Shown here piece by piece: positions 43,613-52,600 of a stretch of 64,000 nucleotides of DNA (position 1 is the first letter of the stretch; the number at the start of each line of letters is the position of its first letter). The translations under genes were made by a program, and so were the position numbers. The stretch is from Roseovarius sp. THAF9 (GTDB lineage: Bacteria; Pseudomonadota; Alphaproteobacteria; Rhodobacterales; Rhodobacteraceae). The stretch spans positions 118,031 through 182,030 of the forward strand of contig NZ_CP045405.1 in assembly GCF_009363715.1 (NCBI RefSeq), read 5' to 3'. Under the pieces are notes generated by a model. That model had not been told where the DNA came from. It saw only the letters and a program-made list of their open reading frames with translations, and ran no database searches.

Positions 43613-44982
43613 GGCTCAGAACTATGGCGGCTTGTGTCGCAATTGCGGGGATGGTTTCGGGAGCGGCTATCGCCCTCTCTGATTTCATGTCGAAAGAACC
43701 CGTGCCGCCGGAACTTGCCTCGGCAGGTAAATGGATGCCCCAAGGTCCTGAAGCTCCCCAAAACGTTGACATCCTCGTGACGCTGCCCGCGACGGCATGG
43801 GCAGAAGATGCACCCGACCTCGGCCCCCTGCCCCTTCTGCAGGTCGCGTTTGCCGACAGGCCCGTGCAGGCGATCGAGCCACCCCTGTCGACATGGTCGC
43901 GCGACATTGCACCTGGCGAGACGCTCGATTTCTTGCTGTCTGAAGCTGGTCTTGCAGCACCTGACAGAGCCGAAGTTGCCCTCGCGCTTGGCGCGGAATA
44001 CGATCTGCGACGGCTGCGGCCGGGGCACTCGGTCACTGTTGCTTCGACCGTGGACGGCAGCCCCCGCACCGTCTCACTCGCCGTCGAGGACGGTGTGCGG
44101 ATCGAGGTGGTTTTCGGCGAGCAGTTGTCTGCGCAGGTCGTGGCTCCGGATCCGGAGATCGTAACCCTTGCCGGCGAAGCCGTGATCGACAGCTCGATCT
44201 TCGCGGCACTCGACGAAGCCGGCATACCCGCCCGTTTTTCCGTGGACCTTGCGCAGATGCTGGGTGGGACCGTGGATTTCCGCCGCGAGATGGCCGGCGG
44301 CGAAACACTAAGGCTTCTCTGGCGCGAGGCGCGGGTCGGCGAGGACAGGATCGGACAGCCCGATCTCGCCTTCGCCGCACTGGAGATCGGCGGTTCGCTT
44401 TACGAGATCGTATGGCCAGACGACGGCAGCGGTCAGGCGACGATCTACGTCGATGGCGAGGTGCTGCGCGTCTTCGCACAGCCGGTCGAGGGTGCGCGCC
44501 TCAGCTCGGTGTTCGGACGCCGCACGCATCCGGTCTTTGGCAACGTCCGGATGCACACCGGCGTCGATTTCGCAGCGGCACGTGGGACACCGGTTCAATC
44601 GACGGCACCGGGGCGGGTCAGTTTCATCGGCTGGCGAGGCGGCTATGGTCGAGTGGTCGAAATCGCCCACGGCTCCGACACCATGACGCGCTATGCGCAT
44701 CTGAGCGCCGTGCCGGATGGCCTGGCACAAGGCCAACGCGTTGCGGCGGGAGATGTGATCGGCCGCGTCGGCGCGACTGGCACGGCGACAGGTCCGAACC
44801 TACACTACGAAGTCCTCGTGGATGGGCGCCCGACTGACCCCCTCTCTGACGACCGGCTCGCCGAAGCAGCCGAGAGCGAAGCAGATGATACCGCCGCGCT
44901 CTCGCGTCTGGCCGAGGCGCGCGCGCTTCTGAATCAAAACCTCGGCAGCGAGATTGCCGAAACGACAACCGAAAGGCTCTGA
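43609..44982 (+). CDS. M23-family peptidoglycan endopeptidase
   Basis: A 457-residue protein. N-terminal signal or anchor, LysM-like region (WSRDIAPGETLDFLLSEAGL), a long linker and a LytM domain. Zn ligands: RTHPVFG...RMHTGVDFAAARGTP and GPNLHYEVLVDG. It cuts peptide crosslinks during wall growth. Start at 43609 (ATGA overlap). It lies within a copper-chaperone operon, beside lipoprotein genes and near an L,D-transpeptidase, which argues for an envelope-repair role. Confidence 0.9.
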   Translation: MRLRTMAACVAIAGMVSGAAIALSDFMSKEPVPPELASAGKWMPQGPEAPQNVDILVTLPATAWAEDAPDLGPLPLLQVAFADRPVQAIEPPLSTWSRDIAPGETLDFLLSEAGLAAPDRAEVALALGAEYDLRRLRPGHSVTVASTVDGSPRTVSLAVEDGVRIEVVFGEQLSAQVVAPDPEIVTLAGEAVIDSSIFAALDEAGIPARFSVDLAQMLGGTVDFRREMAGGETLRLLWREARVGEDRIGQPDLAFAALEIGGSLYEIVWPDDGSGQATIYVDGEVLRVFAQPVEGARLSSVFGRRTHPVFGNVRMHTGVDFAAARGTPVQSTAPGRVSFIGWRGGYGRVVEIAHGSDTMTRYAHLSAVPDGLAQGQRVAAGDVIGRVGATGTATGPNLHYEVLVDGRPTDPLSDDRLAEAAESEADDTAALSRLAEARALLNQNLGSEIAETTTERL

Positions 44983-44985
44983 CCC

Positions 44986-45441
44986 ATGAAACGCATGACC
45001 CAAGCTCTGGCAATCACCCTCGCCCTGTTACCAGCGGCCCAGGTCCTCGCAGAGGCAACGGCGATCGAGGTCCGCAAGACGAACGGTTGCGGCTGTTGCC
45101 TGTCTTGGATGAACCATCTCGAAGAAAACGGGTTTGCGCCGACGGGCGAGAACATGTTCGGTGGGTCGCTGGTTCGCTTCAAGCTCGACAACGGCGTGCC
45201 GCAGCGCATGGTCTCCTGCCACACCTCGCTCATTGATGGCTACGTGATCGAAGGCCATGTCCCGGCCGCTGACATCCGCCGCATTCTCGAGGAGCGCCCG
45301 GACGCCGTCGGCCTCGCCGTTCCGGGGATGCCCTATGGCTCGCCCGGCATGGGGCCAGAAGACGACCGCGAGGCCTATGATGTCTTCCTCATCCGCAAGG
45401 ACGGGTCGACGGAAGTCTTTTCGAGCTACGCCGAAGGATAA
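44986..45441 (+). CDS. DUF411 metal-binding protein, second copy
   Basis: A 151-residue secreted protein: signal MKRMTQALAITLALLPAAQV, then RKTNGCGCCLSWMNHLEENG, CHTSLIDGYVIEGHVP and VPGMPYGSPGMGPED. Same motif order as the copy at 35150 but with an insert (FGGSLVRFKLDNGVPQRM). Probable Cu/Ag binder of the periplasm. Three bases after the M23 stop. Confidence 0.88.
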   Translation: MKRMTQALAITLALLPAAQVLAEATAIEVRKTNGCGCCLSWMNHLEENGFAPTGENMFGGSLVRFKLDNGVPQRMVSCHTSLIDGYVIEGHVPAADIRRILEERPDAVGLAVPGMPYGSPGMGPEDDREAYDVFLIRKDGSTEVFSSYAEG

Positions 45442-45453
45442 TCTGGCCCGCCC

Positions 45454-46236
45454 ATGGATAATCTGTCTCCGATAATGCTCGGCTTTCTCGGAAGTCTCGC
45501 TGCCGGTTCGCTCACGGCAGTCGGAGCAGCTCCCGTGCTGTTTGGGCGCATCCCGTCCCGGGCCACGCGCGATCTGTCGCTCGGCTTCGCTGCCGGTGTC
45601 ATGCTGTCAGCCTCGTTCTTTTCGCTGATCATCCCGGCATTGGATGCGGCAGAGCCAATGTTCGAGAACGGCGCGATGCCTGCGGCCATCGTGTGCGTCT
45701 CGATCCTTCTGGGCATGGGGGCTGTCGCCCTGATGAACGAAAAGCTGCCGCACGAGCACTTCAAGACAGGACGCGAAGGGCCCGAAGCGGCGCCTTTGCG
45801 GCGGGTCTGGCTGTTCATCATCGCGATCACGATCCACAACTTCCCCGAAGGCCTTGCGGTTGGGGTCGGCTTCGGATCCGGAGGTATGGAGGGCGGTCTG
45901 CCGCTTGCTGTCGGAATCGGGCTTCAGAATGCGCCCGAAGGATTGGCCGTCGCTGTATCTCTGCTGGGCGAGGGATATCTGAAGCTGCGCGCCTGGGGCA
46001 TCGCGGCGCTGACGGGCATGGTCGAGCCGATTGGCGGCCTGCTCGGGGCCGGGATCATCACACTGTCGGAACCGCTGCTTCCATGGGGTCTGGCCTTTGC
46101 CGCGGGCGCAATGCTCTACGTTATCAGCCACGAAATCATCCCCGAAACCCATCGCAGCGGCCATCAGAACAGGGCAACGCTCGGTCTCGCAGTCGGGCTC
46201 GTTCTGATGCTGTTCCTCGATGTCTGGTTGGGGTGA
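45454..46236 (+). CDS. ZIP-family divalent metal transporter
   Basis: A 260-residue, eight-helix protein. Metal-site motifs: IAITIHNFPEGLAVGVGFGS in helix 4, LQNAPEGLAVAVS in helix 5 and ISHEIIPETHRSG in helix 7. ZIP proteins bring Zn2+ or Fe2+ into the cytoplasm. Its place in a metal-induced resistance operon is odd for an importer. GufA-like members may work in either direction, so direction is open. Confidence 0.88.
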   Translation: MDNLSPIMLGFLGSLAAGSLTAVGAAPVLFGRIPSRATRDLSLGFAAGVMLSASFFSLIIPALDAAEPMFENGAMPAAIVCVSILLGMGAVALMNEKLPHEHFKTGREGPEAAPLRRVWLFIIAITIHNFPEGLAVGVGFGSGGMEGGLPLAVGIGLQNAPEGLAVAVSLLGEGYLKLRAWGIAALTGMVEPIGGLLGAGIITLSEPLLPWGLAFAAGAMLYVISHEIIPETHRSGHQNRATLGLAVGLVLMLFLDVWLG

Positions 46237-46240
46237 GCCA

Positions 46241-46723
46241 ATGCCAACAAACAAAGTATCTCCGGTGATCGGCGTCTTTGCGGCGCTTGCAGCGTTCGCG
46301 ATTGATCAGATCATAAAAGCCATTGTCATTGCGAATGCCGCCACTCTAAGCGCCGGGGTCCCGGTGTTTCCGGGATTCAACCTCGTCTTTTATCGTAATG
46401 ACGGCGTGACTTTCGGGATGCTGGGCGGCGCGCCGTGGTGGAGCCTCATCGCTCTCGCTCTTGCCATCTGTGTTTGGCTAGGGGTTATGCTGTTTCGCGC
46501 CGACAATGTGGTCGAAACACTTGCCTATGGCGCGATCATTGGCGGAGCTTTGGGTAATGTCATCGATCGTGTGCGGTATCGGGCCGTAACAGACTTTCTC
46601 GATTTCTATATTGGCACAACACATTGGCCTGCCTTCAACATGGCCGATGTATTTGTCGTCAGTGGCGTGGGGCTCTTGCTCGCTGCGCCATGGATCAGCG
46701 TGCGGCGTCCGATCAAATCGTGA
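46241..46723 (+). CDS. lspA: Lipoprotein signal peptidase
   Basis: A 160-residue, four-helix aspartyl protease that removes the signal peptide of diacylated prolipoproteins. Family motifs FYRNDGVTFGML, GGALGNVIDRVRYRAVTDFL and FNMADVFV hold both catalytic Asp residues. The stop shares GTGA with the lnt start, so the two are co-translated. Likely an accessory copy. Confidence 0.94.
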   Translation: MPTNKVSPVIGVFAALAAFAIDQIIKAIVIANAATLSAGVPVFPGFNLVFYRNDGVTFGMLGGAPWWSLIALALAICVWLGVMLFRADNVVETLAYGAIIGGALGNVIDRVRYRAVTDFLDFYIGTTHWPAFNMADVFVVSGVGLLLAAPWISVRRPIKS

Positions 46724-48297
46724 AGCCGGAAATTCTGAACCGCATAGCACTGCTCCACCGTTTGCTTTCGCGGATGACGCTTGGTTTCGTCGCCGGGGCG
46801 CTGACCGTTCTGACTTTCCCGCCTTTCTCGCTTCTCCTGCTTGTTCCCGTTGCCTATTCCGCGTTGTTTGTCGGTCTTCGCGGTCTCTCCTTCGGGCGCG
46901 CTTTCCTCGTCGGCTGGGCGTTTGGTCTTGGCCAGTTCGGTTTCGGGATTTCGTGGATTGCAGAGAGTTTCTACGTCGAGGGCGAGCGGTTCGGGGCGAT
47001 GGCGATCCCGGCCGTCGCGGGATTGTCCGCAGGTCTCGCAATTTTCCCAGCCATTGCCGCAGCGCTCTTCGCCGAAATCGCGCGGCGCGGAGCCATGGGC
47101 AGTCTCTTGGCCTGCCTCGTGTTCGCGACCTCCTGGACCGTGGCAGAGTGGTTGCGTGGTCACGTTCTGACGGGGTTTCCCTGGAACCTCGCCGGCTACG
47201 CACTTGTAGACTACGCCGCCCTTCGCCAGACCGCCGCCTGGGTCGGAAGCTATGGGCTAAGCTTTCTCACCGTGTTCGTCGCGGCACTTCCCGGCGCGGC
47301 TGTCATGACGTCCGGGCGGCAACGATTGACCGTTTCGCTCATGGCGCTGGCCGGCATCGCGACGATGTGGGCTGTCGGCACGCTTCGCCTCCAGTCGGAT
47401 GCACAACAGCCACCCGGTGTCGACCTGCGCATCGTCCAGGGCAACATTCCACAAGAGGAGAAATGGGCGCCCGAGAACCGCGAGGCGACCTTCGCGCGCT
47501 ATCTTGAGCTTTCAACCCAGCCCGGCGATTTCGACGTTCTTCTTTGGCCGGAAACCGCCTTTCCGGGTTTCCTCGATGAGGATACGGAGGCACGGGATCG
47601 CATTGCCGCTGCGCTACCAGACGGCAGGGTGCTGCTCACCGGTGTGCCGGACCGTGTACCGAGCGAAGATGGCACCCGATATTTCAACACGGTCCAGGCT
47701 TTTGGCGCGACCGGCAGAATCCTGACCGGATACGCGAAACACCATCTCGTACCCTTCGGCGAATATGTGCCATTCCGTGGCTGGTTGCCCATCGAGCGGC
47801 TCACGGCGGGTCTGGGCGATTTTACGCCCGGACCGGGCCCGCGAACGCTTGCGCTTCCGGGTGTGCCGCTGGTCGCCGTGGCGATCTGCTATGAGATCAT
47901 CTTCCCAGGTCATGTAGTCGACGACCTGTTCCGACCCGACTGGATCTTCAACGCGACAAACGATGCCTGGTTTGGCAGCAGCATCGGACCTGAGCAGCAT
48001 CTGGCTTCCGCACGCATGCGCGCCATAGAGGAAGGCCTTCCTGTCATTCGAGCCGCGAATACAGGCATCTCTGCGGTCATCGACGCGAACGGAGAGATCG
48101 TTGCGCGGCTCGAGACCGGCGAAACGGGCATCATCGACGCTAGTCTGCCCTCCGCGCGGCCGCCGACACTCTACGCGAGCTTCGGGGACTGGATGCTGCT
48201 GGCGCTCATCTTGGCTTCGTGGAGCTGGGCAATGGCGACCAATGCGACGGCGCGCTATCGCCGCATGAGAAACACCGTCATGCAAAGATGTGGATAG
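46720..48297 (+). CDS. lnt: Apolipoprotein N-acyltransferase
   Basis: About 525 residues if started at the GTG overlapping lspA; an ATG at 46690 would add 10. Six or seven N-terminal helices lead to a nitrilase-fold periplasmic domain with the Glu-Lys-Cys triad: LLWPETAFPGFL, GYAKHHLVPFGEYVPF and VAICYEIIFP. It adds the third acyl chain to lipoproteins. Last gene of the operon; the 3' end overlaps the convergent L,D-transpeptidase by 20 nt. Confidence 0.94.
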   Translation: MKPEILNRIALLHRLLSRMTLGFVAGALTVLTFPPFSLLLLVPVAYSALFVGLRGLSFGRAFLVGWAFGLGQFGFGISWIAESFYVEGERFGAMAIPAVAGLSAGLAIFPAIAAALFAEIARRGAMGSLLACLVFATSWTVAEWLRGHVLTGFPWNLAGYALVDYAALRQTAAWVGSYGLSFLTVFVAALPGAAVMTSGRQRLTVSLMALAGIATMWAVGTLRLQSDAQQPPGVDLRIVQGNIPQEEKWAPENREATFARYLELSTQPGDFDVLLWPETAFPGFLDEDTEARDRIAAALPDGRVLLTGVPDRVPSEDGTRYFNTVQAFGATGRILTGYAKHHLVPFGEYVPFRGWLPIERLTAGLGDFTPGPGPRTLALPGVPLVAVAICYEIIFPGHVVDDLFRPDWIFNATNDAWFGSSIGPEQHLASARMRAIEEGLPVIRAANTGISAVIDANGEIVARLETGETGIIDASLPSARPPTLYASFGDWMLLALILASWSWAMATNATARYRRMRNTVMQRCG

Positions 48298-48790
48298 GTG
48301 TTCCGTCCTTCACCATTGCATAGATGTCCTCGATCTGCCGATCTGTGACCGCGATGCAGCCAGCTGTCCAGTCGCGGACGTCCGTTGGGTCGATGCCGGG
48401 TCGTGGACCACCATGGATGAAGATGTCGCCCCCGGGGGATCGGCCCTGCGCCTCGGCAAAAGCGATGTCGGCCTCATTCGGATAAGAGATGCCAATCGAA
48501 AGATGGTAGGTGCTGTTGGGGTTTCGCTTATCGACTATGTAGGTGCCCTCCGGAGTCCGACCGTCTCCCTCGAATTGCTTGTGACCCTCGGGCGCGAAAC
48601 CCAGTCCGACCGGATAGGTTTGCAATACGGGATCAACTCCGTCCAGAACAAGCAAGCGCTGCCCCTTGTAGAGCCGAACACGGGTCACCTCGGGTCCGCC
48701 ATAGCTGCGGAACTTGCTGGCACAGCCGGACAAAAACGGTGCCACCCCGCCCAACAGGACGGCGCGGCGGGGAAATCGGATGGTTTTCAC
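48278..48790 (-). CDS. L,D-transpeptidase (YkuD) lipoprotein
   Basis: A 170-residue lipoprotein: signal MKTIRFPRRAVLLGGVAPFL with lipobox LSGC. YkuD catalytic motif: FIHGGPRPG...RDWTAGCIAVTDRQIEDI (His and Cys). Being a lipoprotein, it needs the Lgt/LspA/Lnt pathway, and lnt is its convergent neighbour. It forms 3-3 crosslinks in peptidoglycan or hydrolyses them (the related ErfK/DpaA proteins). Convergent with lnt and separate from ZntA by 63 nt. Confidence 0.85.
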   Translation of the reverse strand: MKTIRFPRRAVLLGGVAPFLSGCASKFRSYGGPEVTRVRLYKGQRLLVLDGVDPVLQTYPVGLGFAPEGHKQFEGDGRTPEGTYIVDKRNPNSTYHLSIGISYPNEADIAFAEAQGRSPGGDIFIHGGPRPGIDPTDVRDWTAGCIAVTDRQIEDIYAMVKDGTPIHIFA

Positions 48791-48853
48791 TGCTCGATGC
48801 CTCTTTCGTGAGGTCTGATATGGACATTACGTTACCTTGCAAATGCTGCCTGA

Positions 48854-51208
48854 TCAATGTCCGTGGGCAAGCGCGGCTTTTGTCATCTGTGGACCAACCT
48901 GTTCACCGCCGGACGGCGGCGCCTTGGCCTCTCGGCTGTTCAGCAGGCGCAGGGCGTTGGCCACCACCAGCAATGACACTCCTACGTCGGCTGCAATAGC
49001 GCCCCACATCGATGCCACTCCGAACGCAGTAGCGACGACGAAAACGCCCTTGGTCGCCAAGGAAATACCGATGTTCTGATGGATAATCGACATTGTCCGG
49101 CGCGAATGACCGATCAGCCAAGGCACCTTGCCGAGGTCGTCGGTCATAAGGGCAATATCCGCCGTCTCGATTGCCGCGTCCGAACCAACAGCACCCATCG
49201 CGATGGCGTAATGCGCACGCGCCATGGCGGGGGCGTCGTTCACCCCGTCGCCGATCATGGCCACCATGTCATGCGTTTCGACCAGTTCTTCGATGGCAGT
49301 CACCTTGTCTTCGGGCAGAAGCTCGGCACGGACCTCGTTGATGCCGACCTCGGCTGCAACGGCGCGCGCTGTCCGCTCGTTGTCGCCCGTCAACATGACG
49401 ATGGTCTTCACGCCTTGCGCGTGGAGCTGTGCCACGATGCCCTTGGCGTCGGGGCGGATACGGTCGCGCAATTCCAGGATGCCGGTCACGCCGGTGTCGT
49501 CGCCCACGGCAACAAGGGTGCTGCCAGCCCCTTCGATGCGGTCGCGCAAATCCTTCGGAATGGCGTCGCCGAAACCCTTCTCCTCGGCAAACCGGTCCGA
49601 CCCCAGCCAGATCGAACGGCCGTCTGTGCGTCCTTCAAGTCCCCTGCCGGGAACGGTTCGGGTATCTTCCGCGGCGGACACCTTGATGCCGTCGGCTTCG
49701 GCCCGCGCGAGAATGGCACGCGCCAAGGGATGCGAGGAACGTGCCTCCAGCCCAGCGGCGAGGGTCATCAGATCTTGCGCCGATGCTTTGCCCAGCGGAT
49801 GCACCGCCGCCACCTCGGGCTCGCCCATGGTGATCGTGCCGGTCTTGTCCATGGCCAATGCAGTGGTCTTGCCCGGTGCCTCTACATAGGCACCACCCTT
49901 GATGAGTACACCCGCCCGTGCCGAAGTGGTGAGTGCGGCGACGATGGAGACAGGGGTCGAGATAACCAGAGCACATGGGCAGGCGATCACCAGCAGCACG
50001 AGTGCGTTGTAAAACCAATAATCCCAGACCCCACCGAAAAGGAGCGGCGGCAGCAAGGCAATTGCAATGGCGAGCGCCATGACGATAGGCGTGTAGATGC
50101 GGGCGAACTTCGCCACCCACTGCTCCACCGGCGCGCGGCGGGCATGGGCGTCACCGACCATGCGGATGATCTTGGCCAACACGGTATCCGAGGCGGCCTT
50201 CGTGGCGCGCACCATCAGTGTGCCTTCGCCGTTGATCGTACCGGCATAGACTTCGTCGCCCCGTTCCTTTGGGACCAGCGCACTCTCTCCGGTGATTGGC
50301 GCCTGATCGACGGCCCCTGCCCCATCGACAACCTCACCATCCAATGGGATGCGGTCTCCGCCGCGCACGACGAAACGTGCGTTGATAGCAACCGCAGAAG
50401 CCGGAACGTCCGCTTCCGAGCCGTCATCATTAAGAACTCTTGCCGTCGGCGGCGCCAGGTCGAGCAGAGCTGAAACCGCATTCCTCGCACGCCCGACGCT
50501 CCAGCTTTCGAGGTAGAGCGAGAGCGAGAAGAAGAACGCGACCGTCGCCGCCTCGAAAAATTCGCCGAGGCCAATTGCACCCGCGACTGCGACGACCATG
50601 AGCAGGTTCATGTCGGGCGACAGCCGCCGTGCGGACGACCATGCCTTGGGCGCCACGAGCCAAACACCGAACAGGATCGCAACCGCGAATAACCCTGCCT
50701 CGACCAGTGGCATCGGCGCTTCGCCGTGCCCTGCGAAGAGGCCGAGTGCCCCCCCCATGCCGGTCTCGATGATGTGCCACAGAAATCCCGCGGCCCAGAA
50801 GCCGCCGCTGAGCGCCGTAAACAGCCGCTGGCGTGCAAGATGGGCCGCCTGGTCGACCGACGCGTTTTCGGCATCCCAAGGCTTGGCGGTCATGCCGGTG
50901 CTTGCGACCAGTTCTGCAATTTCGCCGTCCGATACACTCTTGGCGCTGTCGAGAATAGTCATCCGTCCATTGATCACGTCGAACGCAAGATGTTCGGCCC
51001 CGCCGATCTTCGGGCCGACCACCTTGTTCAGGATTGCTACCTCCTCGGCGCAATCGAGGCCGGACACCTGAAAACTGCGCCCGCCCGCTGGCGCGGGGGT
51101 CGCCGGAACGGTGTCGCCGCACGTTCCGGCGCTCCCGCAGCAGCTGCCGCCGCTTGTCTGGGCATCTTCGGCGTGATCATGGTCGTGACGATGGGTGTCG
51201 GACGGCAT
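48854..51208 (-). CDS. zntA: Zn/Cd/Pb-translocating P1B-type ATPase
   Basis: A 784-residue exporter. His-rich N-terminus (THRHDHDHAED), Cys cluster GGSCCGSAGTCG and an HMA-like domain with GLDCAEEV (Cys53, followed by two Glu, the mark of divalent-metal ATPases). Core: CPC (about 410), DKTGT (about 453), SSHPLARAI and [15 protein letters not shown]. The motif around the ion site (VIACPCALVISTPV) fits ZntA/CadA. A ZntR/CadR-type operator lies 33 nt upstream. It exports Zn2+, Cd2+ and Pb2+. Confidence 0.94.
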   Translation of the reverse strand: MPSDTHRHDHDHAEDAQTSGGSCCGSAGTCGDTVPATPAPAGGRSFQVSGLDCAEEVAILNKVVGPKIGGAEHLAFDVINGRMTILDSAKSVSDGEIAELVASTGMTAKPWDAENASVDQAAHLARQRLFTALSGGFWAAGFLWHIIETGMGGALGLFAGHGEAPMPLVEAGLFAVAILFGVWLVAPKAWSSARRLSPDMNLLMVVAVAGAIGLGEFFEAATVAFFFSLSLYLESWSVGRARNAVSALLDLAPPTARVLNDDGSEADVPASAVAINARFVVRGGDRIPLDGEVVDGAGAVDQAPITGESALVPKERGDEVYAGTINGEGTLMVRATKAASDTVLAKIIRMVGDAHARRAPVEQWVAKFARIYTPIVMALAIAIALLPPLLFGGVWDYWFYNALVLLVIACPCALVISTPVSIVAALTTSARAGVLIKGGAYVEAPGKTTALAMDKTGTITMGEPEVAAVHPLGKASAQDLMTLAAGLEARSSHPLARAILARAEADGIKVSAAEDTRTVPGRGLEGRTDGRSIWLGSDRFAEEKGFGDAIPKDLRDRIEGAGSTLVAVGDDTGVTGILELRDRIRPDAKGIVAQLHAQGVKTIVMLTGDNERTARAVAAEVGINEVRAELLPEDKVTAIEELVETHDMVAMIGDGVNDAPAMARAHYAIAMGAVGSDAAIETADIALMTDDLGKVPWLIGHSRRTMSIIHQNIGISLATKGVFVVATAFGVASMWGAIAADVGVSLLVVANALRLLNSREAKAPPSGGEQVGPQMTKAALAHGH

Positions 51209-51240
51209 GAATGGACCTCTGGATTCGGGTGCTTTACCAT

Positions 51241-51271
51241 GACATAGCCCCTACAGTAGCTAGAGCTTCAA
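51241..51271 (-). promoter_or_regulatory. ZntR/CadR-type operator/promoter of zntA
   Basis: Minus strand: TTGAAG (51266-51271), 19-nt spacer CTCTAGCTACTGTAGGGGC with an imperfect dyad, TATGTC (51241-51246). Same pattern as the boxes at 39467 and 40743, so the regulator at 40209 is the likely activator. Confidence 0.8.
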
Positions 51272-51346
51272 GAGCAAAATACGGTGGTATTTCAGTTTGA
51301 TTTATTGCTAGAGGATGCGGTGACCGGCTCCATCACGCCTTGAGGC

Positions 51347-52163
51347 GGTGATGTCACGTTAACTGCCCTATTGTTGTTCGCGTCGCGATTTCTTCTTATC
51401 TGACTGCAATGCAGACATCGGCTATCAGCTACAAGCGCCATCGCTTTCCATCCCAGATTATCGCTCACGCGGTCTGGCTCTACATGCGCTTCAACCTAAG
51501 CCTGCGTGAGGTTGAGGAGATGTTGCTCGAGCGCGGAATTGATGTGTCCTACGAAACCATCAGGCGCTGGACGGTCAAATTCGGGCCTCAGATCGCCCAG
51601 AATCTGCGACGGAGGCAAGCCCGTCCGGGTGATGTTTGGCATATGGACGAAGTCGTCGTGAAGATTGCCGACAGGTCATTCTGGCTCTGGCGCGCGGTCG
51701 ATCAACATGGGGTTGTGCTGGATGAAATCCTCCAGTCCAGTCGGAATAAGCCGGCTGCGAAACGTCTGATGCTCAGACTTCTCAAGCGTCATGGCTTCGT
51801 GCCAAAACGGATTATAACGGACAAGCTGCGATCCTATGGCGCTGCCAAGCGCGACGTAGCGCCCGGTTTGGATCATTGGTCGCACAAGGGCCTGAATAAT
51901 CGCGCAGAGAACAGCCACCTGCCGTTTCGAAAGCGGGAACGGGTGATGCAAGGACACCGATCACCCGGCGGCTTGCAGCGCTTCGTGTCTGTTCACTCAG
52001 CAACCCGAAACTGCTTCTTTGTCCCATCCTGCCGCCGCACAGCCTTAACCATCCGCTTCCATCGGTTGCAGGCACTTGATGTCTGGAAAACGGCTGCGAA
52101 CATCGCTTGATCCCACTAACGCGATGCCTTCGCCGATTGCCGACAGGTTAACGTGACAACACC
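51347..52163 (+). mobile_element. IS6-family insertion sequence
   Basis: The element is 817 bp, with ends GGTGATGTCACGTTAAC (left) and GGTGTTGTCACGTTAAC (right, inverted), 16 of 17 matches. It carries one transposase gene. The 8-bp flanks differ, so there is no target duplication; the right end cuts a sterol desaturase gene whose other part is absent. This suggests a cointegrate or deletion event between IS copies. Confidence 0.88.
51409..52110 (+). CDS. IS6-family transposase
   Basis: A 233-residue DDE transposase. N-terminal HTH (FNLSLREVEEMLLERGIDVS), catalytic motifs DVWHMDEVVVKI, KRIITDKLRSYGAAK and NRAENSHLPFRKRERVMQG. The ATG is 62 nt inside the left end. Looks intact. Confidence 0.93.
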   Translation: MQTSAISYKRHRFPSQIIAHAVWLYMRFNLSLREVEEMLLERGIDVSYETIRRWTVKFGPQIAQNLRRRQARPGDVWHMDEVVVKIADRSFWLWRAVDQHGVVLDEILQSSRNKPAAKRLMLRLLKRHGFVPKRIITDKLRSYGAAKRDVAPGLDHWSHKGLNNRAENSHLPFRKRERVMQGHRSPGGLQRFVSVHSATRNCFFVPSCRRTALTIRFHRLQALDVWKTAANIA

Positions 52164-52553
52164 GTCGAAATCGAGATCGGCATGGTGCATGCGGTGCAGC
52201 CGCCATAGGGCCGGGATCGCGTGGAACATCACGTGCTGAAAGTAAATCGCGAGGTCCAGCAGCAGCATGGAGACAATCACGGCGATCCAGTCAGGGATAT
52301 CGAGAACGTTGAACAGGCCCCAGCCGCGCTCTTCCGCCAGAACGGCAAGGCCAACGGCGAGGATCGGGAAGGTTAGACGCAGGATCGCTGTATCGATCAC
52401 GACGAGCGCGAGGTTGTTGGTCCAGCGGATCACGCGCGGAATGTCCCGACGACGGCGGGGTGCCGCGATTTCCCAGAGCGCCATTGCCCCAAGGATCCCG
52501 AGGAACGCCGTGAGGCGAATGGCCGGTTCAAACTCAAGTATCGTTTCAATCAT
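52164..52553 (-). pseudogene. Sterol desaturase-family membrane hydroxylase, C-terminus cut off by IS6
   Basis: N-terminal 130 residues of a fatty acid hydroxylase superfamily protein: helices about 10-25, 45-75 and 85-110, then the first His boxes HVMFHAIPALWRLHRMHHAD. At DFD the frame runs into the IS6 right end, adding unrelated residues to a stop inside the element. The remaining His boxes are lost, so it is inactive. It follows the multicopper oxidase gene by 47 nt in the same direction. Confidence 0.85.
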
Positions 52554-52600
52554 CGTCCAAGCTCCTCCAACTCGAGCTGAATCTAGGGTTTCATCGTGAT

